Below, one piece after another: positions 28,622-37,696 of a DNA stretch of 64,000 nt. Every line of letters starts with the position of its first letter. Positions within the stretch are counted from its first letter, which is position 1. This DNA is from Streptomyces sp. NBC_01803 (GTDB taxonomy: Bacteria; Actinomycetota; Actinomycetes; Streptomycetales; Streptomycetaceae), in assembly GCF_035917415.1 (NCBI RefSeq), contig NZ_CP109073.1, forward strand, positions 1,843,001 through 1,907,000, written 5' to 3'. A model generated the notes under the pieces. The model saw nothing but the letters and a program-made list of their open reading frames with translations. It searched no databases and was not told where the DNA came from. A program made the position numbers and the translations under genes.

Positions 28622-29279
28622 GGGCGGCCACCAGCCGGTATCCGGCGCCGCGCACGGTCACGATGAGGCCGGGGCCGAGCTTGCGGCGCAGCGCGCTGAT
28701 GTAGACCTCCACGATGTTGGGGTCGCCCTCGTAGGCGAAGTCCCAACTGTGCTCCAGGATCTCGGCCTTGGAGACCACCTCGCCGGCCCGGGTCGCGAGG
28801 TGCTCCAGCACGGCGAACTCCTTGGCCGTGAGCGCCACTTCGGACCCTCCTCGGCTGACCCGCCGGGCGGCCCGGTCCACGGCGAGGTCCCCGACCCGCA
28901 GCTCGGGCGCGGCTCCCCGGCCGCGCCGCCGCAGCAGCGCGCGGACGCGGGCGACGAGGACGACGTAGGAGAAGGGCTTGGTCAGGTAGTCGTCGGCGCC
29001 GGTGTCGAGCCCCTCGGCCTCGTCGTACTCGCCGTCCTTGGCGGTGAGCATCAGGATCGGGGTCTCGTCCCCGGCGGCGCGCAGGGCGGCGCAGACCCGG
29101 TAGCCGTTCAGGCCGGGGAGCATGATGTCGAGGATGAGGAGGTCGTAGGCGCCCTCGGAGGCCCGGTGCAGCCCGTCGGTGCCGGTGTGCACCACGTCCA
29201 CGGCGAAGCCCTCGGCCGTCAGCCCCTGGGCCAGCGACCGGGCGAGCCGTCTCTCGTCCTCCACGATCAGCAAGCGCAT
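28614..29279 (-). CDS. OmpR-family response regulator
   Basis: A 221-residue regulator. The receiver has the phosphorylation site in DLLILDIMLPGLNGYRVCAA and the Lys in LTKPFSYVVLVARVRALLRR. The winged-helix DNA-binding domain contains VALTAKEFAVLEHLATRAGE and VEVYISALRRKLGPGLIVTV. The start is ATG 29279. It forms an operon with the kinase gene. Four CTTCAGG half-sites lie just upstream, between this gene and the PepSY protein gene, consistent with autoregulation. Confidence 0.93.
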   Translation of the reverse strand: MRLLIVEDERRLARSLAQGLTAEGFAVDVVHTGTDGLHRASEGAYDLLILDIMLPGLNGYRVCAALRAAGDETPILMLTAKDGEYDEAEGLDTGADDYLTKPFSYVVLVARVRALLRRRGRGAAPELRVGDLAVDRAARRVSRGGSEVALTAKEFAVLEHLATRAGEVVSKAEILEHSWDFAYEGDPNIVEVYISALRRKLGPGLIVTVRGAGYRLVAAHG

Positions 29280-29301
29280 GGGGCCAGCTTGGCAAACCGT
29301 T

Positions 29302-29339
29302 CCTGAAGACGCCTTCAGGTTGCTTCAGGTCCGCTTCAG
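29302..29339. promoter_or_regulatory. CTTCAGG array, candidate response-regulator binding region
   Basis: CCTGAAG at 29302-29308 (inverted), CTTCAGG at 29313-29319 and 29323-29329, and CTTCAG at 29334-29339. The direct copies are spaced 10 and 11 bases, the usual spacing for OmpR-type dimers. The array sits between the divergent regulator gene (29279) and the PepSY gene (29394). Confidence 0.65.
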
Positions 29340-29393
29340 CATCGATCCGCGAAGGTCGTGTCGTTGGCACCCGACGACCACCGGAGAAACAGC

Positions 29394-30122
29394 ATGAAGC
29401 GCAACGTCATGATCGCCGCCGCCGTCGCGGTGACCGCCGTCGTCGGCGGCGGAACGGCGGCGAGCGCGGCACTCGGCTCGGACGACGAACCGGCCCGCGC
29501 CACGACGGAGAACGAGACGGGGAACGGGACCGGGAACGAGACCGAGGCGGTCGCCGCGCCGGCGGACACATCGGCCGGTTCCACGGCGGACGAGGCTCTG
29601 GCGACCGCCCTGGCCGACACGCCGGGCGTGGTGACGGAGATCGAACGCGGCGACGGCTGGGAGGTGGAGATCCTCGGCGACGACGGCGAGTGGTACAAGG
29701 TCCGGGTCGGCGAGGACGGCACGGAGGTGCTGGGCAGCCGCGTCGACACCGATGACACCGATGACGACGACGATGACGACGGGGACGACGACGCGGACGA
29801 CCGCGCGGCGGCCGGGGCTGCCGGGATCGACGTGGCGGAGGCCGTCGCCCTCGCGGAGGCCGAGACCTCCGCGGTCCTCAGCGAGGCATCCCTGGACGAC
29901 GGCCGCTGGAAGCTCGAACTGCGCGGCGACGACGGCCGGGAGCACGAGCTGACGATCGACCCGTCCTCGGGCGAGATCACGTCCCACGAACAGGAGACGG
30001 AGCGGGACGGCTCCGGGACCGACGACACGGACGACAGCGACAGCGACAGCAGCGACGACAGTGACGACAGTGACACTGACGACGACGACACCAACGAGAA
30101 CGAGAACGAGAGCGACGACTGA
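29394..30122 (+). CDS. Secreted acidic PepSY-domain protein
   Basis: A 242-residue protein. The signal peptide is MKRNVMIAAAVAVTAVVGGG to about Ala27. Two PepSY-like modules follow: ADEALATALADTPGVVTEIE with WEVEILGDDGEWYKVRVGED, and VAEAVALAEAETSAVLSEAS with WKLELRGDDGREHELTIDPS. They are separated by a poly-Asp run (DDTDDDDDDDGDDDADD). The C-terminus is a long Asp/Ser/Asn/Glu tail. PepSY proteins often face protease or metal-sensing kinases. The match in composition with the kinase loop suggests both bind the same cationic ligand. The start is ATG 29394. Confidence 0.88.
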   Translation: MKRNVMIAAAVAVTAVVGGGTAASAALGSDDEPARATTENETGNGTGNETEAVAAPADTSAGSTADEALATALADTPGVVTEIERGDGWEVEILGDDGEWYKVRVGEDGTEVLGSRVDTDDTDDDDDDDGDDDADDRAAAGAAGIDVAEAVALAEAETSAVLSEASLDDGRWKLELRGDDGREHELTIDPSSGEITSHEQETERDGSGTDDTDDSDSDSSDDSDDSDTDDDDTNENENESDD

Positions 30123-30134
30123 TGCCGGGGCGCT

Positions 30135-30164
30135 GCCCGCACGGCCCCGAGGGGTCGTGCGGGC
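30135..30164. terminator. Hairpin between convergent PepSY and meaB genes
   Basis: GCCCGCACGGCCCC (30135-30148) pairs with 30151-30164 with one mismatch. The loop must open to four or more bases. It lies between two stop codons on opposite strands. Confidence 0.7.
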
Positions 30165-30172
30165 GGCGCGCG

Positions 30173-31159
30173 TCAGTCGGTTTCCCGCACGCCCGCGATC
30201 AGTTCGTCCGCCGCCGTGTAGGGGTCCAGCTCGCCGGCGGTGATCCGGGCGGCCAGGGTGTCCAGGCGGCGGTCGCCGCGCAGGTCACCGATGCGTTCCC
30301 GCAGGGCCGTCAGGGCGATCGTCTCGACCTCGTGGGCCGCCCGGCGGGTGCGGCGGGTGGCCAGCTCGCCGTGCTCCTCCAGCCACGCGCGGTGCTTCTC
30401 CAGCGCCGCCACCACGTCGTCCACGCCCTCGCCGCGCGCCGCGACCGTTTTCACGATCGCCGGGCGCCAGTCGCCGGGGGCACGGGCCTCGCCCAGACCC
30501 AGCATGTGGTTCAGCTCGCGGACCGTCGCGTCCGCGCCGTCCCGGTCGGCCTTGTTGACCACGAAGACGTCGCCGACCTCCAGGATTCCGGCCTTGGCCG
30601 CCTGGATGCCGTCGCCCATGCCGGGCGCGAGCAGCACCACGGTGGTGTCCGCCTGGGAGGCGATCTCCACCTCCGACTGCCCGACCCCGACCGTCTCGAC
30701 CAGGACGACGTCGCAGCCGGCCGCGTCCAGCACCCGCACCGCCTGCGGTGCCGCCCAGGCGAGGCCGCCGAGGTGGCCGCGAGTCGCCATCGAGCGGATG
30801 TAGACGCCGGGGTCGGAGGCGTGTTCGCCCATCCGCACCCGGTCGCCGAGCAGCGCGCCGCCGGAGAACGGCGAAGAGGGGTCGACGGCGAGCACCCCGA
30901 CCCGTTTCCCCGCCCGGCGGTACGCGCTGACCAGCGCCGACGTGGAGGTCGACTTGCCGACCCCGGGTGACCCGGTGAGCCCCACGACGTAGGCGTGGCC
31001 GGTGTGCGGCGCCAGCGCGGCCATCACCTCGCGCAGCAGCGGCGAGGCCCCTTCCACCAGGGAGATCAGCCGGGCCACCGCTCTGGGCCGTCCCTCCCTC
31101 GCCTGGGACACGAGCTCCGCCACATCGACCGCACCCGTCGCCGCCACCGTCTCCGTCAC
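30173..31159 (-). CDS. meaB: MeaB-type GTPase, chaperone of B12 acyl-CoA mutases
   Basis: A 328-residue G3E GTPase. The P-loop is VVGLTGSPGVGKSTSTSALV. VLAVDPSSPFSGGALLGDRV is the switch region, VVLVETVGVGQSEVEI is Walker B, and VVNKADRDGA is the base-recognition NKxD. It protects adenosylcobalamin mutases and gates cofactor loading. It precedes no mutase gene directly here; icmA lies 5 kb away in the window, so it may serve IcmA and methylmalonyl-CoA mutase in trans. The thiolase gene is just upstream on the same strand, 43 bases away. Confidence 0.95.
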   Translation of the reverse strand: MTETVAATGAVDVAELVSQAREGRPRAVARLISLVEGASPLLREVMAALAPHTGHAYVVGLTGSPGVGKSTSTSALVSAYRRAGKRVGVLAVDPSSPFSGGALLGDRVRMGEHASDPGVYIRSMATRGHLGGLAWAAPQAVRVLDAAGCDVVLVETVGVGQSEVEIASQADTTVVLLAPGMGDGIQAAKAGILEVGDVFVVNKADRDGADATVRELNHMLGLGEARAPGDWRPAIVKTVAARGEGVDDVVAALEKHRAWLEEHGELATRRTRRAAHEVETIALTALRERIGDLRGDRRLDTLAARITAGELDPYTAADELIAGVRETD

Positions 31160-31202
31160 CGCCGCTTTCCTCGTCGAACGCCCACTGCTCCTCGCTACCC
31201 GG

Positions 31203-32405
31203 CTACGCCTTGGGCACGCGCACGATCAGCGCGTCACCCTGGCCGCCGCCGCCGCACAGGCCGGCCGCGCCGACGCCGCCGCCGCGCCGCTTCAGCTCCA
31301 GCGCCAGGTGCAGCACCAGTCGGGCGCCGGACATGCCGATGGGGTGGCCGAGCGCGATGGCGCCGCCGTTGACATTCACCTTTTCGGTGCCGACGCCCAG
31401 GTCCTTCATCGACTGGACGGCGACGGCCGCGAACGCCTCGTTGATCTCGATCAGGTCGAGGTCACCGACGGTGAGCCCGGCCCGCTCGGCGGCGCGCAGG
31501 ATGGCGTTGGCGGGCTGCGAGTGCAGTGAGTTGTCCGGACCGGACACGTTGCCGTGCGGGCCGATCTCGGCGAGCCACTCCAGGCCCAGCTCCTCGGCCT
31601 TGGCCTTGGACATCACGACCACGGCGGCGGCACCGTCGGAGATCTGCGAGGAGGAGCCGGCGGTGATGGTGCCGTCCTTGCTGAACGCCGGGCGCAGCTT
31701 GGCCAGCGACTCCTCGGTGGTCTCCGCGCGGATGCCCTCGTCCTGCGAGAACACCACCGGGTCGCCCTTGCGCTGCGGGATCTCGACGGGCGTGATCTCC
31801 GCCTCGTACAGACCGTTCTTCTGGGCGGCGGCGGCCCGCTGGTGGGACAGGGCCGCGACCGCGTCCTGCTCGGCACGGGTGAGGCCGAGACGGGTGTTGT
31901 AGTTCTCCGTCGAGGCGCCCATCGCGATGTTCTCGAAGGCGTCGGTGAGACCGTCGTACGCCATGGAGTCGAGCATCTCGATCGCGCCGTACTTGAACCC
32001 CTCCCGCGACTTGGGGAGCAGGTGCGGAGCGTTGGTCATGGACTCCTGACCGCCGGCCACGATCACGTCGAACTCGCCGGCGCGAATGAGCTGGTCCGCC
32101 AGCGCGATGGCGTCGAGCCCGGAGAGACACACCTTGTTCACGGTCAGCGCCGGCACGTTCATCGGGATGCCGCCCTTGACGGCCGCCTGCCGCGCCGGGA
32201 TCTGCCCTGCCCCGGCCTGCAGCACCTGCCCCATGATCACGTACTGCACCTGCTCGCCCGCGATCCCGGCCCGCTCCAGCGCGGCCTTGATGGCGAAGCC
32301 ACCCAGGTCGGCGCCGGAGAAGGTCTTGAGCGAGCCGAGCAGCCGGCCCATCGGTGTCCTGGCACCCGCGACGATCACGGAGGTGATGCCGTTGGCAGTT
32401 GTCAT
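31203..32405 (-). CDS. Acetyl-CoA C-acetyltransferase (thiolase)
   Basis: A 400-residue thiolase that condenses two acetyl-CoA or cleaves acetoacetyl-CoA. The nucleophilic Cys is in [20 protein letters not shown]. The catalytic His is in [20 protein letters not shown] and the second Cys in [26 protein letters not shown] is the Asn/oxyanion region. It starts at ATG 32405. It is in a probable operon with meaB and divergent from the epimerase gene, with only 135 bases between, so a shared regulator is plausible. Confidence 0.94.
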   Translation of the reverse strand: MTTANGITSVIVAGARTPMGRLLGSLKTFSGADLGGFAIKAALERAGIAGEQVQYVIMGQVLQAGAGQIPARQAAVKGGIPMNVPALTVNKVCLSGLDAIALADQLIRAGEFDVIVAGGQESMTNAPHLLPKSREGFKYGAIEMLDSMAYDGLTDAFENIAMGASTENYNTRLGLTRAEQDAVAALSHQRAAAAQKNGLYEAEITPVEIPQRKGDPVVFSQDEGIRAETTEESLAKLRPAFSKDGTITAGSSSQISDGAAAVVVMSKAKAEELGLEWLAEIGPHGNVSGPDNSLHSQPANAILRAAERAGLTVGDLDLIEINEAFAAVAVQSMKDLGVGTEKVNVNGGAIALGHPIGMSGARLVLHLALELKRRGGGVGAAGLCGGGGQGDALIVRVPKA

Positions 32406-32540
32406 GGTGACTCCTCGGAGGAATCGGGAGTAAACGAGGGTTTACGTCAATCTACAGAGCGTGACGCGGGGGGTCACCGGCGCGTACGTGTGACAGTGCG
32501 CACGTTGCGCACCCGCCCACGAAGACGGTGCACTGGGGAG

Positions 32541-32993
32541 ATGTTGACGCGAATCGATCACATCGGGATCGCCTGTTTCGACCTTGACGCCACCGTCGAG
32601 TTCTACCGGGCCACCTACGGGTTCGAGGTCTTCCACTCCGAGGTGAACGAGGAGCAGGGAGTCCGCGAGGCCATGCTCCGGATCAACGGTACCGACGACG
32701 GCGGTGCTTCGTACCTCCAGCTGCTCGAACCGACCCGCGACGACTCCGCCGTGGGCAAGTGGCTGGCGAAGAACGGCGAGGGCGTGCACCACATCGCGTT
32801 CGGCACCGCCGACGTGGACGCCGACGCGGACTCCATCAGGGACAAGGGAGTCCGGGTCCTGTACGACGAGCCGCGCCGCGGTTCGATGAACTCGCGCATC
32901 ACCTTCCTGCACCCGAAGGACTGTCACGGAGTGCTCACCGAACTCGTCACTTCCGCCGCACAGGAACCTTCGGCCAACCCCTCCGGCCACTGA
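32541..32993 (+). CDS. mce: Methylmalonyl-CoA epimerase
   Basis: A 150-residue VOC-fold enzyme interconverting (2S)- and (2R)-methylmalonyl-CoA. MLTRIDHIGIACFDLDATVE carries the first metal His (His7). GEGVHHIAFGTADVDADADS carries the second, and CHGVLTELV the Glu ligand. ATG 32541 is preceded by GGGGAG. It works with methylmalonyl-CoA mutase, propionyl-CoA carboxylase and MeaB. It is divergent from the thiolase/meaB operon. Confidence 0.93.
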   Translation: MLTRIDHIGIACFDLDATVEFYRATYGFEVFHSEVNEEQGVREAMLRINGTDDGGASYLQLLEPTRDDSAVGKWLAKNGEGVHHIAFGTADVDADADSIRDKGVRVLYDEPRRGSMNSRITFLHPKDCHGVLTELVTSAAQEPSANPSGH

Positions 32994-33018
32994 CGTGGGC
33001 TGCCCCGGCCGGTAGAGT
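32990..33018 (+). promoter_or_regulatory. Putative scy promoter
   Basis: CTGACG (32990-32995) and TAGAGT (33013-33018) with exactly 17 bases between match the vegetative promoter consensus of Streptomyces. The -35 overlaps the mce stop region, and transcription would begin near 33025. Confidence 0.45.
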
Positions 33019-33122
33019 GGCCCAGCCGGGGCTGTGGGCTTCTCCCCCTCGTCCCGCGTTCGGCCGATGACCGGATGACCGGATCTGCTTCACCACGACC
33101 AGGGGACGGATGGGACCGCGCA

Positions 33123-36100
33123 GTGCGGGGCTACGACGCCTACCAGGCTGAGGACCACCTCTCGCAGCTCGAAGCCGAGATGGACCGGCTGAAGAAAGAG
33201 CGGGACAAGGCGGTCGACCACGCCGACGACCTCGGCTACCAGGTCGAGGTGCTGCGCGCCAAGCTGCACGAGGTGCGCCGCGCGCTGTCCCTGCGGCCTG
33301 TCTACGGTGACGTCTCCGCCCACGTCGAGCAGCTCCTGCGCACCGCCCAGCACCAGGCCGATCAGATGCGCGTGGACGCCGAGCGCGAGTTGCGCGAGGC
33401 CCGCGCGCGCACCCAGCGCGTCCTGCAGGAGCACGCCGAGCAGCGGGCCCGGATGGAGGCCGAGCTGCACGCCGAGGCGGTCGGCCGGCGCCAGCGTCTG
33501 GACGAGGAGCTGGCCCAGCGCCGTTCCACCGTCGAGTCCCACGTCAACGAGAACGTCGCCTGGGCGGAACAGCTCCGCGCCCGCAGCGAGTCGCAGGCCC
33601 GCCGGCTCCTGGAGGAGACCCGTGCGGAGGCCGAGCAGACCGTCGGGCAGGCCAGGGCCGAGGCGCTGCGGCTGACCGAGGAGGCCAGGGCGCGCTTCGC
33701 CGCGGAGGCCGAGGCGGCCCGTGCCGAGGCCGAGGAGCTGCTGCGCCGGGCCCGCGCCGACGCCGAACGGATGCTGGCCGCCGCCTCGGCGCAGGCCCAG
33801 GAGGCCACCGAGCACGCCGAGCGGCTGCGCACCTCCACCGCGCAGGACGCCGACACCGGGCGCCGCGAGGCGACCGCGCTGGTCCGCAAGGCCGAGGAGC
33901 GGGCGACCGAGGCGGAGAACGCGCTGCGCGCCGCCCGCGAGGAGGCCGAGCGGCTGCTGGCCGAGGCCACCGCCGAGGCGGAGAAGCGCCGGTCCAGCGC
34001 CGAGTCCGACTACGAGCAGCGCACCGCGACCGCCAAGGCCGAGGTCGCGCGGATGGTCAGCGAGGCCACCCGCGACGCGGACAACCGCCGGGCCGAGGCC
34101 CAGCAGGCGCTGGACGATGCCAGGGCCCGCGCCGACCAGGTGTTCGCCCAGGCGGCCGAGGAAGCCAGGTCCAGGTCGGCCGAGGAGTACGCGGCCCAGC
34201 TCGCCGAGGCGGCCCGCACCGCCGAGGAGGTGCTGAACAAGGCCGTCCAGGAGGCGCAGGCCACCACCCGGGCCGCCGCCGAGGAGGCCGAGCGGCTGCG
34301 CGCGGAGGCCGAGGCCGAAGCGGACCGGCTGCGCGCCGAGGCGCACGACGTGGCCGAGCAGCTCAGGGGCGCGGCGCAGAGCGACACCGAGGAGTACCGC
34401 GCCAAGACGGTCGAGCTCCAGGAGGAGGCGCGCCGACTGCGCGGCGAGGCCGAGCAGTTGCGCGCGGAGGCGGCCGAGGAGGGCGAGCGGCTGCGCGCGG
34501 AGGCCCGCCGCGAGGCCGTGTCGCAGATCGAGCAGGCCGCGGCCGGCGCCGAGGAGTTGCTCGCCCAGGCCAAGGCCGACGCGGAGGAGCTGCGTTCGAC
34601 CGCGACGGCCGAGAGCGAGCGGGTGCGCACCGAGGCGATCGAGCGCGCCACCACGCTGCGCACCCAGGCCGAGCAAGCGCTGAAGAGGGCCCGCGTGGAG
34701 GCGGAGCAGCAGCGCGCCGAGGCCGGACGGCAGGCCGAGCGCACCACGCAGGAGGCCGAGGAGATCGCGCGGCGGATGCGCGCGGAGGCCAAGGACGCCG
34801 CGAAGGCCGAGCGCGACGCGGCGACCGCGGAGATCGAGCGGCTGCGCGGTGAGGCCGAGCAGCGGGTCGCGGCGGCCGAGGAGTCGCTGGTCCTGGCCCG
34901 GGCCGAGGGCGACCGGCTGCGGGCCGACGCGGGCGCGGAGATCGAGCGGATGCGGGCGGCTGCCGCCGAGCGCATCCGGGCGCTGACCGAGCAGGCGGAG
35001 CTGGCCGCCCAGCAGTTGCGCGACGAGGCGGCCACCGACGCCGCCCGGTCCCGCGCCGAGGGCGAGGAGCTGGCCGTGCGGCTGCGCGGCGACGCCATCG
35101 CCGAGGCGGATCGGCTGCGCGACGAGGCGCGGCAGGCGGGCGACCGGCTGCGGGCCGACGCGGCGGCGGCGGCCGAGCGGGCGGCGGCCGAGGCGGCCGA
35201 GGAGCTGATGGCGGCCCGCGACGAGGCGGCCCGGCTGCGCTCCGAGGCGGACGCGCTGATGGCGGACGCGCGCGAGGCCGCGCACCGCGAACGGTCGCAG
35301 GCCCGCGAGCAGAGTGACGAGCTGCTGGCGACGGCCCGCGCCCGGATGGACGACGCGGAGCGCCGCGCGGAGACCCTGGTGGCCGCCGCCGAGCACAAGG
35401 CCCAGCAGGTGCGGGACTCGGTGTCCGGGCTGCGCGAGACGGCCGAGGCGGAGATCGCCACCCACCGCGCCGAGGCGGAGCGCGAGGCGGCCCGGGTGCT
35501 CCGGGAGTCCGCCGAGGAGAAGGAAGCCGCCTCCGCGCTGGCCGAGCGGACCGTCAAGGAGGCCATCGCCGAGGCCGAGCGGCTGCGCACGGACGCCGCC
35601 GAGGAGTCCGAGCGGACCCGGGCCGAGGCCGACGCGCTCGCGGACCGGGCCCGCCGGGAGGCCGCCCGCAAGCGGAGCGAAGCGGCGGCGCAGGCCGATG
35701 AGTTGCTGGCGAAGGCGCAGGAGGAGGCGCTGCGGATCGCCGCCACCTCCGAGGAGCAGGCGGACACCATGGTGGCCGCCGCCCGCAAGGAGGCGAACCG
35801 CGTGATCAGCGACGCGCGGGAAGCGGGCGGCGAGCTCGTGGAGACCTCCCGCGCGGACGCCAACCGCCTGCTGGAGGAGGCCCGTCGGGACGCCGCCGCC
35901 ATAAGGGAGCGGGCCGAGGAGCTGCGTGGGCGGATCGACGCGGAGGTCCAGGAGCTGCACGACCGGGCCCGCCGGGAGTCCGCCGAGCAGGCGCGGGCGG
36001 CCGGCGAGCGCGTCGACAAGCTGATGAAGGCCGCCGAGGAGCAGCGCGCGGAGGCCAGGGCGGTGGCCGAGAAGACCGTCGCGGAGGCCAACGCCGAAGC

Positions 36101-36425
36101 GAGTAAGGTACGTATCGCCGCGGTGAAGAAGGCGGAGGCGCTGCTGAAGGACGCAGAGCAGCAGCGGTCGGGGGTGCTGCGCGAGGCGCAGCAGACACGC
36201 GCCGAAGCCGAGCGGGAGGCCCAGCGCATGGTGGAGGAGGGCAAGCGTGAGCTGGACAAGCTTGCCCGCAGGCGTGAGGACATCAACGCCGAGATCTCCC
36301 GGGTGCAGGACGTGTTGGAGGCACTTGAGTCCTTCGAGGCGCCCAAGCCGGGTGGCAAGGGCACCGGCACGGTCACCGCGGGCGCCGGGGCGCCCCGGTC
36401 GGGCGGGAAGCGACCCGGCGGCTGA
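33123..36425 (+). CDS. scy: Scy-type polarity-determining coiled-coil protein
   Basis: About 1100 residues. The N-terminus has a DivIVA-like segment (AYQAEDHLSQLEAEMDRLKK, then DDLGYQVEVLRAKLHEVRRA) before a nearly uninterrupted coiled coil rich in Ala, Glu and Arg (repeats of EAERLRAEAE type). Similarity to S. coelicolor Scy holds at both ends, including the C-terminal ISRVQDVLEALESFEAP. I place the start at GTG 33123 (MRGYDAYQAED), matching Scy; ATG 33075 is open in frame. Scy organises the tip complex with DivIVA and FilP. S. coelicolor Scy is, as I recall, about 1326 residues, so this one has fewer repeats. Confidence 0.92.
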   Translation: MRGYDAYQAEDHLSQLEAEMDRLKKERDKAVDHADDLGYQVEVLRAKLHEVRRALSLRPVYGDVSAHVEQLLRTAQHQADQMRVDAERELREARARTQRVLQEHAEQRARMEAELHAEAVGRRQRLDEELAQRRSTVESHVNENVAWAEQLRARSESQARRLLEETRAEAEQTVGQARAEALRLTEEARARFAAEAEAARAEAEELLRRARADAERMLAAASAQAQEATEHAERLRTSTAQDADTGRREATALVRKAEERATEAENALRAAREEAERLLAEATAEAEKRRSSAESDYEQRTATAKAEVARMVSEATRDADNRRAEAQQALDDARARADQVFAQAAEEARSRSAEEYAAQLAEAARTAEEVLNKAVQEAQATTRAAAEEAERLRAEAEAEADRLRAEAHDVAEQLRGAAQSDTEEYRAKTVELQEEARRLRGEAEQLRAEAAEEGERLRAEARREAVSQIEQAAAGAEELLAQAKADAEELRSTATAESERVRTEAIERATTLRTQAEQALKRARVEAEQQRAEAGRQAERTTQEAEEIARRMRAEAKDAAKAERDAATAEIERLRGEAEQRVAAAEESLVLARAEGDRLRADAGAEIERMRAAAAERIRALTEQAELAAQQLRDEAATDAARSRAEGEELAVRLRGDAIAEADRLRDEARQAGDRLRADAAAAAERAAAEAAEELMAARDEAARLRSEADALMADAREAAHRERSQAREQSDELLATARARMDDAERRAETLVAAAEHKAQQVRDSVSGLRETAEAEIATHRAEAEREAARVLRESAEEKEAASALAERTVKEAIAEAERLRTDAAEESERTRAEADALADRARREAARKRSEAAAQADELLAKAQEEALRIAATSEEQADTMVAAARKEANRVISDAREAGGELVETSRADANRLLEEARRDAAAIRERAEELRGRIDAEVQELHDRARRESAEQARAAGERVDKLMKAAEEQRAEARAVAEKTVAEANAEASKVRIAAVKKAEALLKDAEQQRSGVLREAQQTRAEAEREAQRMVEEGKRELDKLARRREDINAEISRVQDVLEALESFEAPKPGGKGTGTVTAGAGAPRSGGKRPGG

Positions 36426-36639
36426 CGGTCCGGATGAGCGCGCCGAGCGGAGGGAGCGTACATTCTCCACACAGAAACGCGTTCCGCTCGAAGACACGCT
36501 GGTTCGCCCCCTAGGATGATGCTCCCGAGGGCATGGACCCGTCTGAAGCGAAGGCTTAGGAGCTCGACCGCGAAGCGCTGAACGCCCAGGCCCCCCAGAT
36601 CACCAACCGACTCACCCGTCTGGAATCGACAGGAACTTC

Positions 36640-37587
36640 ATGAGCAGCGAACAATCCTCCCCCTTCGGCTTCGAGCTCGTGCGGCGCGGCTACGAGCGCA
36701 GCCAGGTTGACGACCGCATCGCGAAGCTCGTCGCCGACCGGGACAGCGCCCTGGCCCGTATCACCTCCCTTGAGAAGCGGATCGAGGAGCTCCACCTCGA
36801 AACGCAGAACGCCCAGGCCCAGATCAGCGACGCCGAGCCGTCGTACGCGGGCCTCGGGGCCCGGGTCGAGAAGATCCTCCGCCTTGCCGAGGAAGAGGCG
36901 AAGGACCTGCGCGAGGAGGCCCGGCGGGCCGCCGAGCAGCACCGGGAGCTGGCCGAGGGCGCCGCGCAGCAGGTGCGCAACGACGCCGAGGCGTATGCCG
37001 CCGAGCGCAAGGCCAAGGCCGAGGAAGACGGCTCGCGCATCGTCGAGAAGGCGCAGGGAGACGCCGCCGCGACGCGCGCCGAGGCCGACAAGGACGCCCA
37101 GGCCAAGCGGGAGGAGGCCGAGGCGCTCTTCGAGGACACCCGCGCCAAGGCCGCCCAGGCCGCGGCCGACTTCGAGACGAACCTGGCCAAGCGCCGCGAG
37201 CAGTCCGAGCGCGACCTGGCGTCGCGTCAGGCCAAGGCCGAGAAGCGCCTCGCGGAGATCGAGCACCGCGCCGAGCAGCTCCGCCTGGAGGCGGAGAAGC
37301 TGCGCACGGACGCCGAGCGCCGCGCCCGCCAGACCGTCGAGACCGCGCAGCGGCAGGCCGAGGACATCGTGGCCGACGCCAACGCCAAGGCCGACCGCAT
37401 CCGCAGCGAGTCCGAGCGCGAGCTGGCCGCCCTGACCAACCGCCGCGACAGCATCAACGCCCAGCTCACCAACGTGCGCGAGATGCTGGCCACCCTCACG
37501 GGTGCGCAGGTCGCCGCCGCCACGCTGGGCGACGACGACGTGGACGAGGGTCTGTCGAAGGGTGTGCCCGCGCAGCAGTCCCGCTGA
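36640..37587 (+). CDS. filP: FilP intermediate-filament-like coiled-coil protein
   Basis: A 315-residue rod protein: FGFELVRRGYERSQVDDRIA at the N-terminus (the DivIVA-like head), RITSLEKRIEELHLETQNAQ, then a continuous coiled coil and the C-terminal RRDSINAQLTNVREMLATLT. It agrees closely with S. coelicolor FilP along its length. FilP forms cytoskeletal networks near growing hyphal tips that give mechanical support. It lies 214 bases downstream of scy. A TAGGAT box at 36512-36517 could be its own promoter. Confidence 0.95.
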   Translation: MSSEQSSPFGFELVRRGYERSQVDDRIAKLVADRDSALARITSLEKRIEELHLETQNAQAQISDAEPSYAGLGARVEKILRLAEEEAKDLREEARRAAEQHRELAEGAAQQVRNDAEAYAAERKAKAEEDGSRIVEKAQGDAAATRAEADKDAQAKREEAEALFEDTRAKAAQAAADFETNLAKRREQSERDLASRQAKAEKRLAEIEHRAEQLRLEAEKLRTDAERRARQTVETAQRQAEDIVADANAKADRIRSESERELAALTNRRDSINAQLTNVREMLATLTGAQVAAATLGDDDVDEGLSKGVPAQQSR

Positions 37588-37642
37588 CGCGACATGACGC
37601 GGTGCGGCGCGGCGGCGCCGCCCCCGTCACCCCAACGGCGCC

Positions 37643-37673
37643 GGGGTCGCCGCCTCCACCGGGCGGTGACCCC
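37643..37673 (+). terminator. Terminator after filP
   Basis: A 12-base stem with one mismatch (GGGGTCGCCGCC at 37643-37654 with 37662-37673) and a 7-base loop, between filP and the first ABC operon. Confidence 0.6.
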
Positions 37674-37696
37674 CGCGCCGTTCTAGCGTCGAATCC

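Noticed and set aside
33090..36497. Very long minus-strand frames opposite scy
   Set aside because: They are Leu/Gly-rich mirror images of the repetitive coiled-coil codons; codon bias supports scy only.
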